60,082 nucleotides of DNA from JADJNY01 sp046349615 (GCA_046349615.1 JAXMBZ010000019.1:1-60082); one strand, 5' to 3'. Numbered from the stretch's first letter, positions 1-11,766 are shown. Numbers and translations are program-made. The notes: generated from the sequence alone by a model not told the origin.

Positions 1-35
1 CGCGAGGCGCCCCGATCCGATCGGGACGCCTCGCG
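1..35 (-). terminator. Hairpin downstream of the GDH gene pair
   Basis: Bases 1-17 pair with 19-35 (17 positions, one C/A mismatch) around a single C, giving a GC-rich hairpin just after the stop of the minus-strand gene at 58. No T-run can be seen because the window ends here. Its outer arm GCGAGGCGC recurs in the hairpin at 27701-27741. Confidence 0.6.
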
Positions 36-57
36 TTCGTCGCGCTCCGTCGCGCGC

Positions 58-1371
58 TCAGGCGTAGAGCCCGCGCAGGCGGTCCGCCTGCGCGACGCGT
101 CTCACCGCGAGCATGTGCGCGGCCATGCGGAGCGGCGCATCGTGCTCCTTCGCGAGCGTGATCACCTCGGCCCAAGCCTCGTCCATGAAGCGCGCGAGGC
201 GGTTCTGGACGACCTCGGGGAGCCACACGTAGCCCGCGCGGTTCTGGACCCACTCGAAGTAGTTGACGACGGCGCCGCCGCCCGTCGCGAGGATGTCGGG
301 CACGACCTGGATCTCTCGCTCGGAGAGGATGCGGCTCGCGCGCGGGGAGACCGCGGCGTGCGCGCCCTCGACGATCAGCTTGCACTGGATCGTGCGCGCG
401 TTCCGGAGGTGGATCACGTTCGCCGTGGCGCACGGGATGATCACGTCGCAGGGGCGCGTGAAGAGCTCCTCCGTCCCGATCGACTCGTGGACGCCCTTCG
501 TGCGGCGGAGGTCGTTGTGGTCGATGCGCGCGCGCACCGCCGCGCCGACGTCGAGGCCGCGCTCGTTCCAGATCGCTCCATTGATGTCGCTGAGCGCGAC
601 GATCTTGTGGCCGTCGGCCGCGAGCAGCTGCGCGAGGTTGCCCCCGCGGCGGCCCATGCCCTGGATCACGACGCGCACACCGGTCGCGGGGAGACCCGCG
701 TGGGCGAGCGCGTGACGGAGCACCATCCGCATGCCCTGCGCGATCGAATCGACGTGGCCGTGCGTGCCGCCGAGGTTCAGCGGCTTCCCGCAGACGACCG
801 CGTTCTCGGTGTGGCGCGCGTGCATGGACACGGTGTCCATCACCCACGCCATGACCTGCTCGTTCGTCGCGAGGTCGCTCGAGAAGATGTCGCGCTCGGG
901 GCCGATGTCCGAGAGCAGGCTCGACACGTAGCGGCGCACCGCTCGCTCGAGCTCCGCCGTCGAGTGGCGCTTGGGCGACATCCGGATGCCGCCGGCCGCG
1001 CCGCCGAACGGGATGTTGAGCACGGCGCACTTCCACGTCATCCAACCGGCGAGCGCGCGGAGTTCGTCCACGCGCAGGCCCGGTTGGAGGCGGAGCGGGC
1101 CGAAGTAGGGACCGAGGCCGGCGTTGTGCTGCACGCGCCAGCCCTCGAGGATCGCGAGCGTGCCGTCGTCCATCGGCGTCGGCAGCGAGACCTGGATCTC
1201 GCGGTCCGGCTTGCGCAGGAGCGCGTAGAGGTCCGGATCGAGGCCGAGCTTGTCCGCGGCCTCGTCGAAGCTCGCCATCATCGTGGCGAACGGGTTCTCG
1301 TCCTCGAGCGAGCGGCTGGAGGGCGCGAGGTCGTCGTACTCGACGTTCGGGGGTGCTTGGATCGTTTCCAT
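58..1371 (-). CDS. Glutamate dehydrogenase-like protein lacking catalytic lysines (probable regulatory subunit)
   Basis: A 437-residue member of the Glu/Leu/Phe/Val dehydrogenase family. The fold is intact: an N-terminal substrate domain with MTWKCAV (Lys114) and a dinucleotide-binding loop GMGRRGG. Key residues are gone. The active-site motif that reads GGGKGG in the neighbouring paralogue is GGAAGG here (Ala126 for the catalytic Lys). The substrate-carboxylate motif KGGIR is FGPLR (Phe90 for Lys). The GGSxGRxEATG motif is degraded to GGTHGHVDSIA. The Asp of the PAPD region remains (SSDLATNEQ). It therefore probably cannot deaminate glutamate. The start is the ATG at 1371, which overlaps the stop of the upstream paralogue by one base (TGATG), implying translational coupling and equimolar production. 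Thermus thermophilus has a comparable GdhA (regulatory)/GdhB (catalytic) pair; by analogy this may be an allosteric partner. Confidence 0.9.
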   Translation of the reverse strand: METIQAPPNVEYDDLAPSSRSLEDENPFATMMASFDEAADKLGLDPDLYALLRKPDREIQVSLPTPMDDGTLAILEGWRVQHNAGLGPYFGPLRLQPGLRVDELRALAGWMTWKCAVLNIPFGGAAGGIRMSPKRHSTAELERAVRRYVSSLLSDIGPERDIFSSDLATNEQVMAWVMDTVSMHARHTENAVVCGKPLNLGGTHGHVDSIAQGMRMVLRHALAHAGLPATGVRVVIQGMGRRGGNLAQLLAADGHKIVALSDINGAIWNERGLDVGAAVRARIDHNDLRRTKGVHESIGTEELFTRPCDVIIPCATANVIHLRNARTIQCKLIVEGAHAAVSPRASRILSEREIQVVPDILATGGGAVVNYFEWVQNRAGYVWLPEVVQNRLARFMDEAWAEVITLAKEHDAPLRMAAHMLAVRRVAQADRLRGLYA

Positions 1372-2657
1372 CACGCGAACACCCCGCGCAGCTTGTAGAC
1401 GCTCGCGACGCGATCGATCGACAGGATGTAGGCCGCGATGCGCATCGAGACCTTGTACTTCTGCATGACCGCGTCGACGTCCTGGAACGACTTGACCATG
1501 ATCTGCTCGAGCGACGTGTTCACGCGCTCCTCGGTCCAGAAGTAGCCCATGCGGTCCTGGACCCATTCGAAGTAGCTGACGGTGACGCCGCCGGCGTTCG
1601 CGAGGATGTCGGGCACGACGAGCACGCCCTTCTTCTCGAGGATCGCATCGGCCGGCGCCGTCGTCGGGCCGTTCGCGCCCTCGACGATCAGCCGCGCCTT
1701 GATGCGGTCGGCGTTCTTCGACGTGATCTGGTTCTCCGTCGCGGCGGGGACGAGCACTTCGCACGGGAGCTCGAGCGCCTCGGCGCCGGAGAGCTCGCGC
1801 GCGCCCGGGAAGCCGGCGAGCTTGCCGGTCTTCTTCAGGTGCGCCATGACGGCCGGGATGTCGAGGCCCTTGTCGTTCGCGATCGCGCCGTACATGTCGC
1901 TGATCGAGACGATCTTGTAGCCCTCGCGGTGGAGGAGCTCGGCGCCGATGCCGCCGACGTTGCCGGCGCCCTGCACGACGACGCGCGAGTTCTCGGGGCG
2001 CAGTCCGAGCTTCTTGAGGGCCTCGCGGCAGCTGATCATCACGCCGCGGCCGGTCGCTTCACGCCGGCCACGCGAGCCGCCGAGCGCGATCGGCTTGCCC
2101 GTCACGACGGCGGTCGTGGTGCGGCGCATGTGCATCGAGTATGTGTCCATCAACCACGCCATCGTCTGCTCGTTCGTGTTCACGTCCGGCGCCGGGACGT
2201 CGCGGTCCGGGCCGAGGATGTCCATGATCCCCGCGGTGTAGCGGCGCGTGATGCGCTCGAGCTCGCCTTGGCTGAGCTTGCGCGGGTCGCAGATGACGCC
2301 GCCCTTGCCGCCGCCGAACGGGACGTCGACGACCGCGCACTTCCACGTCATCCACGCGGAGAGCGCGCGAACTTCGTCGAGGTTCACGTCGGGCGCGTAG
2401 CGGATCCCGCCCTTGCAGGGGCCGCGCGAGAAGTTGTGCTGCACGCGGTAGCCGGTGAAGACCTGGAGCTTCCCGTCGTCCATCACGACCGGGATCGCGA
2501 CCGTGAGCTCGCGATCGGGACGGCGGAGGACTTCGCGGAGGCCGTCGTCGAGGCCGAGGTGGTCGGCGGCGGTGTTGAAGTTGCGCGCCATCGAGAGGAA
2601 CGGGTTGAACTCGTCCGAGGCGGCGTGCGGAGCGGGGGCGGTCGTGACTTGCGACAT
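1371..2657 (-). CDS. Glutamate dehydrogenase, catalytic (Glu/Leu/Phe/Val family)
   Basis: A 428-residue NAD(P)-dependent glutamate dehydrogenase that interconverts glutamate with 2-oxoglutarate and ammonia in the cytosol. All hallmark residues are present: Lys82 in CKGGIRYAP (carboxylate binding), Lys106 in MTWKCAV, catalytic Lys118 in PFGGGKGG, the Asp of PAPDVNTNEQ, the GGSRGRREATGRG motif and the Rossmann loop QGAGNVGG. Length matches hexameric bacterial enzymes. It is the first gene of a two-gene minus-strand unit; the next gene is a degenerate paralogue coupled through a one-base stop/start overlap. Coenzyme preference cannot be read with certainty. A leucine or other amino-acid dehydrogenase is less likely given the glutamate-type motifs. 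Confidence 0.95.
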   Translation of the reverse strand: MSQVTTAPAPHAASDEFNPFLSMARNFNTAADHLGLDDGLREVLRRPDRELTVAIPVVMDDGKLQVFTGYRVQHNFSRGPCKGGIRYAPDVNLDEVRALSAWMTWKCAVVDVPFGGGKGGVICDPRKLSQGELERITRRYTAGIMDILGPDRDVPAPDVNTNEQTMAWLMDTYSMHMRRTTTAVVTGKPIALGGSRGRREATGRGVMISCREALKKLGLRPENSRVVVQGAGNVGGIGAELLHREGYKIVSISDMYGAIANDKGLDIPAVMAHLKKTGKLAGFPGARELSGAEALELPCEVLVPAATENQITSKNADRIKARLIVEGANGPTTAPADAILEKKGVLVVPDILANAGGVTVSYFEWVQDRMGYFWTEERVNTSLEQIMVKSFQDVDAVMQKYKVSMRIAAYILSIDRVASVYKLRGVFA

Positions 2658-2927
2658 GACGGTGGTTCTCGAGTGGACGGGACCGGGGCGCCGAAGCGCT
2701 CATCCGGCGGGTTCGCGAGCGCGCGCGGAGCGCGGCGACCCCTGTGCGACACGCGGCGAACGCCGCGGCGAGCCGACAAGCATAGAGGGCGAGATCGGGG
2801 GATGCGAGGGGGCCGCGCGCGCGTCACGGGCTCGCTAGACTCTACTCCGCACTTCGCGCGGCGCTCCGTGCGTCTTCGTTCGAACGCGCGCGGGGTGAAC
2901 GCTCGAATGCGACGCCGGAACGGCCCC

Positions 2928-3758
2928 ATGGACGACGTGCGCGAACGCGCGGGAGAGCTCCCTGCCCGGGCCGCGCCGGGAGGCGCGCCGTGCGGCCCGG
3001 ACCCCGGGGCGAGCGGGGCGCACCGCGCGGATGCGGAGCTCCTCCTCGACGCGGAGCCCGCCGCGGTCCTCCGTCGCGTCGGAGCACGCACGACGTGCGT
3101 GGTCGAGCTCGACGGCGCGCCTTGCATCGTCAAGCGCGACCTCGAACGCTCGGGCTGGCGGAGGCTCTTCGGCGCGCGCGCTTCCGCCGCGGAGCGCGAG
3201 CACGCGAACTTGGTCGAGCTCGCGCGCGACGGCGTGCCCGTGCCGCGCGCGATCGCGTGGATCGCGCGTGACGGCGTCGACGGACGCGCGTCCGCGGTCG
3301 CGATGGAGCGCATCGAGCACGACGCGACGCTGCGGGAGCGGCTCGCGATCGCGCCGGCGGACGAGCGGCGCGCATGGGCCGAGCGCCTCGCCGTGCTCGT
3401 CGCCGACCTGCACGCGCGCGGCTGGTACCACAGGGATCTCTATCTCCAACACGTCGTGCTGCGCCGCGGTGCGTCGGACGAGCGCGCGCTCGTGCTGCTC
3501 GACGTCGGCCGCGCGCGGCGCGAGCGCGCTCCGCGCGAGCGCTGGTTCGTGAAGGACGTCGCGGCGCTCCTGCACTCGACGCCGCGCGTCGTGACGACGC
3601 ACGAGCGGCTGCGCTTCCTGGCGCGCTACCTCGACCTCGCGCGCGTCGCGGATCGTCGCGCGCGGCGGCGCTTCCTCGCGCGCGTCGTCGCGAAGGAACG
3701 GCGCATGGCCGCGCACGTGCCGCGCGCGGGCGAGACGCGTCCGTGGGAGGACCGGTGA
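2928..3758 (+). CDS. Lipopolysaccharide core kinase, WaaP/Kdo kinase-like
   Basis: A 276-residue small protein-kinase-fold protein. Lys69 in APCIVKRDL fits the ATP-binding lysine, the catalytic loop is HRDLYLQHVVL (Asp170), and LLDVGRARR (Asp192) replaces the DFG segment. HRDLY.QH is the signature of the WaaP (RfaP)/InaA/Kdo-kinase group that phosphorylates heptose or Kdo in the LPS inner core at the cytoplasmic face of the inner membrane. The first 45 residues are low in complexity and Ala/Gly/Pro-rich. The ATG at 2928 is chosen; an in-frame ATG at 2907 is possible. The stop overlaps the GTG of the next gene (GTGA), and that gene is a heptosyltransferase, which supports an LPS-core role. The precise acceptor is unknown. 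Confidence 0.85.
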   Translation: MDDVRERAGELPARAAPGGAPCGPDPGASGAHRADAELLLDAEPAAVLRRVGARTTCVVELDGAPCIVKRDLERSGWRRLFGARASAAEREHANLVELARDGVPVPRAIAWIARDGVDGRASAVAMERIEHDATLRERLAIAPADERRAWAERLAVLVADLHARGWYHRDLYLQHVVLRRGASDERALVLLDVGRARRERAPRERWFVKDVAALLHSTPRVVTTHERLRFLARYLDLARVADRRARRRFLARVVAKERRMAAHVPRAGETRPWEDR

Positions 3759-4840
3759 GCTCCGCACGCGGACTCCTCGCGGTGCGCGCGCCGAACTGGG
3801 TCGGCGACCTCGTCATGGCGACGCCGGTGCTCGCCGCGGCGCTCGAGAGCCGCGCGTGGAGCGACGTGCGCGTGCTCGTCCGCGGACACCTCGCGGGCGT
3901 GCTCGCCGACGGGCCGTGGGCGGAGCGCGTCGTGCCGCTCGCGCGCGACGCCGACGAGGCAGCGGTCTACCGCGAGCTCGCGCCGGCGGGCGTCGTGCTC
4001 CTCTCGAACTCGTTCGGCGCGGCGCTGCGCGCCTGGCGCGCGCGCGTGCCGTTCCGCGCGGGCTCGGCGCTGTCGGGACGGCGCTTCCTGCTGACGCATT
4101 CGGTCGTCCCGCCCGCGCGCGACGGCCGGCGCGTGCCGATCCCGACCGCGCACCTCCTGCGCGACGTCGCGGGGCTCGCGGACGTCGCCGTGCACGACCT
4201 CCACCCGCGGCTCTTCCTCCGCGCCGAGCGTGCGGAGCGCGAGCGCGCGCTCCTCGACACGCGCGGCGTCGACCGCGCGCGCGGCTACGTGCTGTGCTGC
4301 CCGGGCGCGGCGTTCGGCGCGGCGAAGCTCTGGCCGCCCGAGCGTTTCGCGGCAACGCTCGACGCGCTCCACGCCGAGTTCGGCTGGCGCGGCGTCGTCA
4401 CCGGCGGTCCGGGCGAAGAGCCGCTGATGGATGCGGTCGCGAGCGCGACGAAGCACGGCGCCGTATCGCTCGCGAGCGCGAAGCGCGACCTCGAGGGCTT
4501 GAAGGAGCTCGTCCGCGGGGCGCGGCTCCTCCTCGTCGGCGACAGCGGTCCGCGCTGGTACGCCGCCGCGTTCGACGTGCCCTGCGTCAGCGTGATGGGG
4601 CCGAACTTCCCCGAACTCACCGCGAGCTCGCTCGAACTCGCGCGCGTCGTGCGCGTCGAGGGTCTCGAGTGCGCTCCGTGCCTCGAGCGCGTCTGTCCGC
4701 TCGGACACCACCGCTGCATGCGCGACCTCGGCGTCGAGGGCGTGCTCGAAGCCGCGCGCGACGTGCTCGCGCGCGAGCGACGCGGAGGGATGGACTCGAT
4801 CGTCGGCGCGGCGCCGCGCGCGGAGCCGGTGCGAGCATGA
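3755..4840 (+). CDS. Lipopolysaccharide heptosyltransferase (GT9, WaaF-like)
   Basis: A 361-residue glycosyltransferase family 9 protein that would add heptose from an ADP-heptose donor to the LPS inner core. The N-terminus APNWVGDLVMATPVL is the family acceptor-site motif. The C-terminal half has GGPGEE, LLVGDSGP and the Cys-rich ECAPCLERVCPLGHHRCM typical of WaaF-like enzymes. The GTG start at 3755 overlaps the kinase stop by 4 bp, and the stop overlaps the next start as ATGA, so three LPS-core genes form one coupled unit. Canonical WaaF proteins are about 350 residues. Donor and position of the sugar cannot be fixed from sequence alone. Confidence 0.88.
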   Translation: MSSARGLLAVRAPNWVGDLVMATPVLAAALESRAWSDVRVLVRGHLAGVLADGPWAERVVPLARDADEAAVYRELAPAGVVLLSNSFGAALRAWRARVPFRAGSALSGRRFLLTHSVVPPARDGRRVPIPTAHLLRDVAGLADVAVHDLHPRLFLRAERAERERALLDTRGVDRARGYVLCCPGAAFGAAKLWPPERFAATLDALHAEFGWRGVVTGGPGEEPLMDAVASATKHGAVSLASAKRDLEGLKELVRGARLLLVGDSGPRWYAAAFDVPCVSVMGPNFPELTASSLELARVVRVEGLECAPCLERVCPLGHHRCMRDLGVEGVLEAARDVLARERRGGMDSIVGAAPRAEPVRA

Positions 4841-5907
4841 GCGCGCTCCTCGTGCCCGGCGAGCACGTCGTCGTCCGGCTCCCGAACTGGCTCGGGGACG
4901 CCGTGATGGCGGAGCCCGTGGTCGCTGCGCTCGCGGCGCGCCAGCGCGTGCGCCTCGTCGCGCCGGCGAAGGTGCTCGCGGCGTTTCCCGCGTTCGCGGC
5001 GGACGATGCGAGCGTGGCGCTCTCGCCGGGCGAGCCGGAGCGCGCGCGGCACTACGCCGGCGCGCGCGCGGCGCTGCTCCTGAACGGCTCGCTCTCGAGC
5101 GTGTTCGCCGCGTTCACGGCGGGCGTGCCCGTGCGCGCGGGCTTCGCGTCGAGCGGACGGCGGTTCCTCCTCACGCACACGCTCGATCCCGCGCGCGAAC
5201 GCGGCGGATGCGTGCCGGGGCGCGGCGTGCACGGCCGCGGCGCGCGCGCGCTCCCGCGGCCGTTCACGCAGGCCTGCCGCGAGCTCGCGGCGCTCCTCGG
5301 CGCGCGCGTCGAGCGCGTCGAGCCGCGCCTCGCACCCGCGGCCGAGGTCCTGGAGCGCGTGCGCGCGCGCCGCGTCGAACTCGGTCTCCACGCGCCGTTC
5401 CTGCTCGTCAACGCCGGCGCGCGGCCCGATTCCGCGAAGGGCGTGCCCGCCGCGACGCTCGCGCGCGCCGTCGAGCGCGTGTCGGCGGAGCTCGGGCTCG
5501 CGGTGGTGCTCGCGTGCGGTCCGGGCGAGGAAGCGCGCGCGCGTGCGACGCGCGACGAGCTCCGCGCCACGTGCACACTGCTCGACGCGCCGCCGCCGGG
5601 CGTCGCGGAGCTCGTCGCGTGGACGGCGGAGGCCGCGTGCGTGCTCGGGCCCGACAACGGCGCGCGGCACGTCGCGCAGGCGCTCGGCCGGCGCACGATC
5701 GTCCTGTGCGGCCCGACGGATCCACGGCACACCGACGAGCACGCCCCGACGACGCGCGTCGTGCGCGCGGAGGTCGAGTGCGGCCCGTGCCACGCGGAAC
5801 GCTGTCCGCGCGCCGCGGACGCGCTCGCGTGCTTCACACGGATCCCGATCGACGAGGTCGCCGCGGCCGCGCGCGCGCTCGTGGAGTCGGAAACTCCTTC
5901 CGCCTGA
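4837..5907 (+). CDS. Second GT9 heptosyltransferase
   Basis: A 356-residue paralogue of the preceding gene, again glycosyltransferase family 9. Visible family features are RLPNWLGDAVMAEPVV at the N-terminus, RRFLLTH, VLACGPGEEARARAT and LGPDNGARHVAQALG, and a Cys-rich tail (ECGPCHAERCP, then CFTRI). It probably extends the same core oligosaccharide by a second heptose or related sugar. The start ATG at 4837 overlaps the upstream stop (ATGA). It is the last gene of the coupled LPS-core unit; about 100 bp separate it from the hybrid kinase gene. Which paralogue acts first is unknown. Confidence 0.87.
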   Translation: MSALLVPGEHVVVRLPNWLGDAVMAEPVVAALAARQRVRLVAPAKVLAAFPAFAADDASVALSPGEPERARHYAGARAALLLNGSLSSVFAAFTAGVPVRAGFASSGRRFLLTHTLDPARERGGCVPGRGVHGRGARALPRPFTQACRELAALLGARVERVEPRLAPAAEVLERVRARRVELGLHAPFLLVNAGARPDSAKGVPAATLARAVERVSAELGLAVVLACGPGEEARARATRDELRATCTLLDAPPPGVAELVAWTAEAACVLGPDNGARHVAQALGRRTIVLCGPTDPRHTDEHAPTTRVVRAEVECGPCHAERCPRAADALACFTRIPIDEVAAAARALVESETPSA

Positions 5908-6005
5908 GTGGGACGCGCACGCGGTCCACCCGCGCTCGGGCTCCGAAAGCTCAACACGCGCTTCCGCGCCGGTCGATACGACGCGATCCCCTCTCTCCAC
6001 GCGTC

Positions 6006-8594
6006 GTGAGTCCCACCCTGCCCGAAGTCCGCGCTCCGAGCTGGCCTTCCTCCTTGTTGAGGGGCGGCGTCTTCGCGGCCGCGTACTTCGCGCTCGGACG
6101 CCTCGCGGCGTCGCTGCCGCTCGCGGAGGACGTCGCCGCCGTGTGGGATCCGCTCGCGGGTCTCGCGCTCGTCGCGGTGCTGCTCTGGGGGCCGCGCTTC
6201 GTGCTCGGCGTGTTCGTCGGCGCGTTCCTGCACGCGTGGCAGACCCGGCACGTCGGAGTCGGATGGAGTGCGGCTCTCGCGCTCGGTCCCGTGCTCGCGG
6301 CCGGTGTCGGGAGCGCGCTCCTGCGTCGGCGCGGCGTCGTCGACGAAGCGCTCGCGACCCTCCGCGGCGCGTGCGGCTGGCTCGTGTTCGGCGTCGCGGT
6401 CCCGAGCACGATCGCGGCCGTCGTGCGCGCGTTCGTCGTCGTCCAGGCCGGCTTCGCGGCGCCGAGCGAGCTCGCGCGGGCGTTCGCGGCGACGTGGATC
6501 GGCTGCGCGTCGGGCGTGCTCGTGTTCGGCGGGACGATCCTCGCGTGGCAGAGCGGCGCACGGCGCGCGCGCGTCTCCGCGCGAGCGTTCGAGCTCGGTG
6601 CGCTCGCCGCCTCGGCGCTCGGCGTCGCAGCGTTCGGGTTCACGCGCGTCTTGTCGCACACGGAGCAGGAGCTCGCCGCGCTCGTCGCGTTCCCCGTCGC
6701 GATCTGGGCCGCGCTGCGCGCCGGTCCGCGCGGCGCGACCGCGATCGTGGTCGTCGTCACGACGGGCGTGACGACGGCGACGTTGCGCGGCGCGGGGCCG
6801 TTCGCCCAGGCGCCGGGCGCGTCCCTCGCCCCGGGGCTCTTCCTCGTCGGCGCCTTCGCGTGCGTGCTCGCGGGAACCGCGCTGTTCACCGCCGCGGCGC
6901 ACGCGGAGCGCTTGCGCGCGGAGGACGACGCGCGGCGCTCGCGCGAACGCTTCGAGCTCGCCGTCAGCGGCTCCTCCGGCGGGCTCTGGGAGTGGGACCT
7001 CGTGCGCGACCGCGTCGAGTTCTCGCCGCGCTTCCTCGGGCTGCTCGGCATGGACGCGCGCGTGCTCCAGCACGCGGGCGACGTGTTCCGCGGGCTCGTC
7101 CACGCCGACGACCACCGTGTGTTCGAGGCCGCGGTGCACGACCACCTCGAGCGCGGCGTCCCGTACGACGTGGACGTCCGGCTGCGCCTCGCGAGCGGCG
7201 AGTACCGCTGGTTCCACGCGCGCGGCGTCGCGCAACGCGACGAGGACGGACGCGCGCTCCGCATGTCGGGCTCGATCGCGGACGTGCACGCGCAGCGCAC
7301 GAACGAGGAGGAACTCGTCCGGCACGCGCACGCGCTCGAGGTCGCGCGCGACGAGCAGGCGCGGCACGCCGCGGAGCTGTCGTCCCTCGTGCTGGAGCTG
7401 CGGGAGGCGGGGCGCCGCGCCGAAGCGGCCGTGGAGGCGAAGTCGCGCTTCCTCGCGATGATCAGCCACGAGCTGCGGACGCCGATGAACGGCGTGATCG
7501 GGATGACGACGCTCCTGCTCGACACGCGGCTCGACGCGGATCAGCGCGAGATGGCGGAGACGGTCCGGCGCTCGGGTGAGTCGCTCCTCTCGCTGATCGA
7601 CGACCTGCTCGACTACTCGAAGCTCGAAGCCGGGCGGCTCGAGCTCGAAACGCTTCCGTTCGACCTTCGCGCGTCGATTCACGACGTCGTCGCGCTCCTC
7701 TCGCCGCAGGCCGTCGCGAAGGGCGTCGCGCTCGAGGTCGAGTGGGAGGCGGGGCTCCCGCACCGCGTGCTCGGCGATCCCGGGCGCGTGCGCCAGGTGC
7801 TCTTGAACCTCGTCGGCAACGCCGTGAAGTTCACGCCGAGCGGCAGTGTGACGATCTGCGCGCGGACCGCGGCGTCGAACGCTCCGAACGGAGAGCGGGC
7901 GTTCGCGATCGACGTCGTCGACACCGGGATCGGCATCGCGCCCGCGGACCAGGCGCGGCTCTTCCAGCCGTTCGTGCAGGCGGACGCGTCGACGGCGCGA
8001 CGCTTCGGCGGCACCGGGCTTGGGCTCGCGATCACGCGGCGGCTCCTCGAGGCGATGGGGGGGACGGTCGCGCTCGAGAGCGAGCTCGGGAAGGGCTCGA
8101 CGTTCCACGTCCGGCTCCCGCTCCAGGTCGACGTCGCGCCGCGCGCGGCGCTGCCCACCTCGACCACGACGCAGGCGCCGATCAGCGCGGTCGTCGACGG
8201 GCTCGACGTCCTGTTGGTCGAGGACAACGTCGTGAACCAGCGCGTCGCCGTGCGGCTGCTCGAGCGCCTCGGTTGCCGCGTCCGCGTCGCGCACGACGGC
8301 GCCGAGGCGATCCGCGAGTTCGACCGCGAGACGCCCGCGCTCGTCCTGATGGACTGCATGATGCCGGAGCTCGACGGCTATGCCGCGACGAGCGAATTGC
8401 GCACGCGCCAGGCCGCGCGCGCCGTGCCGATCGTCGCGATGACGGCCAGCACGCGGCAAGGGGAGCTCGAGACGTGCCTCGCGGCGGGCATGGACGACCT
8501 CGTGCGGAAGCCGCTGCGCGTCGACGAGCTCCGCGCCGCGCTCGACCGCTGGTCGCGCGGCCGCGGGCGCTCGAACGCGCAGCCCGCGGCCTGA
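6006..8594 (+). CDS. MASE1-PAS hybrid sensor histidine kinase with receiver domain
   Basis: About 862 residues. Residues ~12-300 are hydrophobic with many membrane segments and resemble the MASE1 sensor. A PAS/PAC domain follows (RERFELAVSGSSGGLWEWD to GSIADVHA), then a short coiled coil. The HisKA domain carries HELRTPMNG with phospho-acceptor His488. The ATPase domain shows N box NLVGNAVKF, G1 DTGIGIAP, F box LFQPFVQAD and G2 GGTGLGLAI. A C-terminal receiver has VEDN, phospho-acceptor Asp783 in LVLMDCMMPELDG, and the late Lys in VRKPL. The domain set predicts membrane sensing followed by an internal His-to-Asp relay. No cognate response regulator or Hpt gene is adjacent. I use the GTG at 6006 because no ATG lies nearby in frame; an earlier start would add arginine-rich, non-hydrophobic sequence. 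Confidence 0.9.
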   Translation: MSPTLPEVRAPSWPSSLLRGGVFAAAYFALGRLAASLPLAEDVAAVWDPLAGLALVAVLLWGPRFVLGVFVGAFLHAWQTRHVGVGWSAALALGPVLAAGVGSALLRRRGVVDEALATLRGACGWLVFGVAVPSTIAAVVRAFVVVQAGFAAPSELARAFAATWIGCASGVLVFGGTILAWQSGARRARVSARAFELGALAASALGVAAFGFTRVLSHTEQELAALVAFPVAIWAALRAGPRGATAIVVVVTTGVTTATLRGAGPFAQAPGASLAPGLFLVGAFACVLAGTALFTAAAHAERLRAEDDARRSRERFELAVSGSSGGLWEWDLVRDRVEFSPRFLGLLGMDARVLQHAGDVFRGLVHADDHRVFEAAVHDHLERGVPYDVDVRLRLASGEYRWFHARGVAQRDEDGRALRMSGSIADVHAQRTNEEELVRHAHALEVARDEQARHAAELSSLVLELREAGRRAEAAVEAKSRFLAMISHELRTPMNGVIGMTTLLLDTRLDADQREMAETVRRSGESLLSLIDDLLDYSKLEAGRLELETLPFDLRASIHDVVALLSPQAVAKGVALEVEWEAGLPHRVLGDPGRVRQVLLNLVGNAVKFTPSGSVTICARTAASNAPNGERAFAIDVVDTGIGIAPADQARLFQPFVQADASTARRFGGTGLGLAITRRLLEAMGGTVALESELGKGSTFHVRLPLQVDVAPRAALPTSTTTQAPISAVVDGLDVLLVEDNVVNQRVAVRLLERLGCRVRVAHDGAEAIREFDRETPALVLMDCMMPELDGYAATSELRTRQAARAVPIVAMTASTRQGELETCLAAGMDDLVRKPLRVDELRAALDRWSRGRGRSNAQPAA

Positions 8595-8599
8595 TCCCG

Positions 8600-8613
8600 G
8601 CCCCGCTCGGGGC
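8600..8613 (+). terminator. Short GC hairpin after the hybrid kinase gene
   Basis: GCCCCG-CT-CGGGGC just after the stop at 8594, without a T-run. Terminator-like, but weak evidence. Confidence 0.35.
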
Positions 8614-8625
8614 TGCGCTCCGCGC

Positions 8626-8650
8626 GCGACGCCGGTATCCTGCCCCGCTC
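8626..8650 (+). promoter_or_regulatory. Putative promoter element (TATCCT -10) shared with dnaB
   Basis: This 25-bp element matches 29706-29730 upstream of dnaB at 22 of 25 positions, with identical core TATCCTGC and the same trailing CCGCTC. TATCCT (8636-8641) fits a -10 hexamer. It lies just upstream of the enoyl-CoA hydratase gene. No good -35 is visible. Confidence 0.45.
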
Positions 8651-8671
8651 GAAACCCCGGAGCACGAAGCC

Positions 8672-9496
<825 letters not shown>

Positions 9497-9498
9497 GG

Positions 9499-9527
9499 CC
9501 GCCGCCGGGCGCGGAGAACGGCGGCGG
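9499..9527 (+). terminator. Hairpin downstream of enoyl-CoA hydratase gene
   Basis: CCGCCGCC (9499-9506) pairs with GGCGGCGG (9520-9527) three bases past the stop. The downstream CCTTTTTG at about 9543 is too far for a classical T-run. Confidence 0.4.
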
Positions 9528-9708
9528 GCTCGGGCTCCAAGTCCTTTTTGAGCAACGGGTTGGAGCACCGTCGGAGGGCGGGGCTCCGGGTGTGCGGTAA
9601 CCGAACGTCCTTCAGGGATAGTTAGGAGCGGCTGTGCGGTCCCGCTCGTCGCCTGCCCCCGGAACCGGGGGCGACGCCTGCCCGTCTCGCCGCTCGCCCC
9701 CCCTCCTT

Positions 9709-11766
<2,058 letters not shown>

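Noticed and set aside
1353..3758. An 801-residue frame running from 1353 into the kinase gene
   Set aside because: Its first two thirds are antisense to the GDH gene; only the part from 2928 resembles a protein family.
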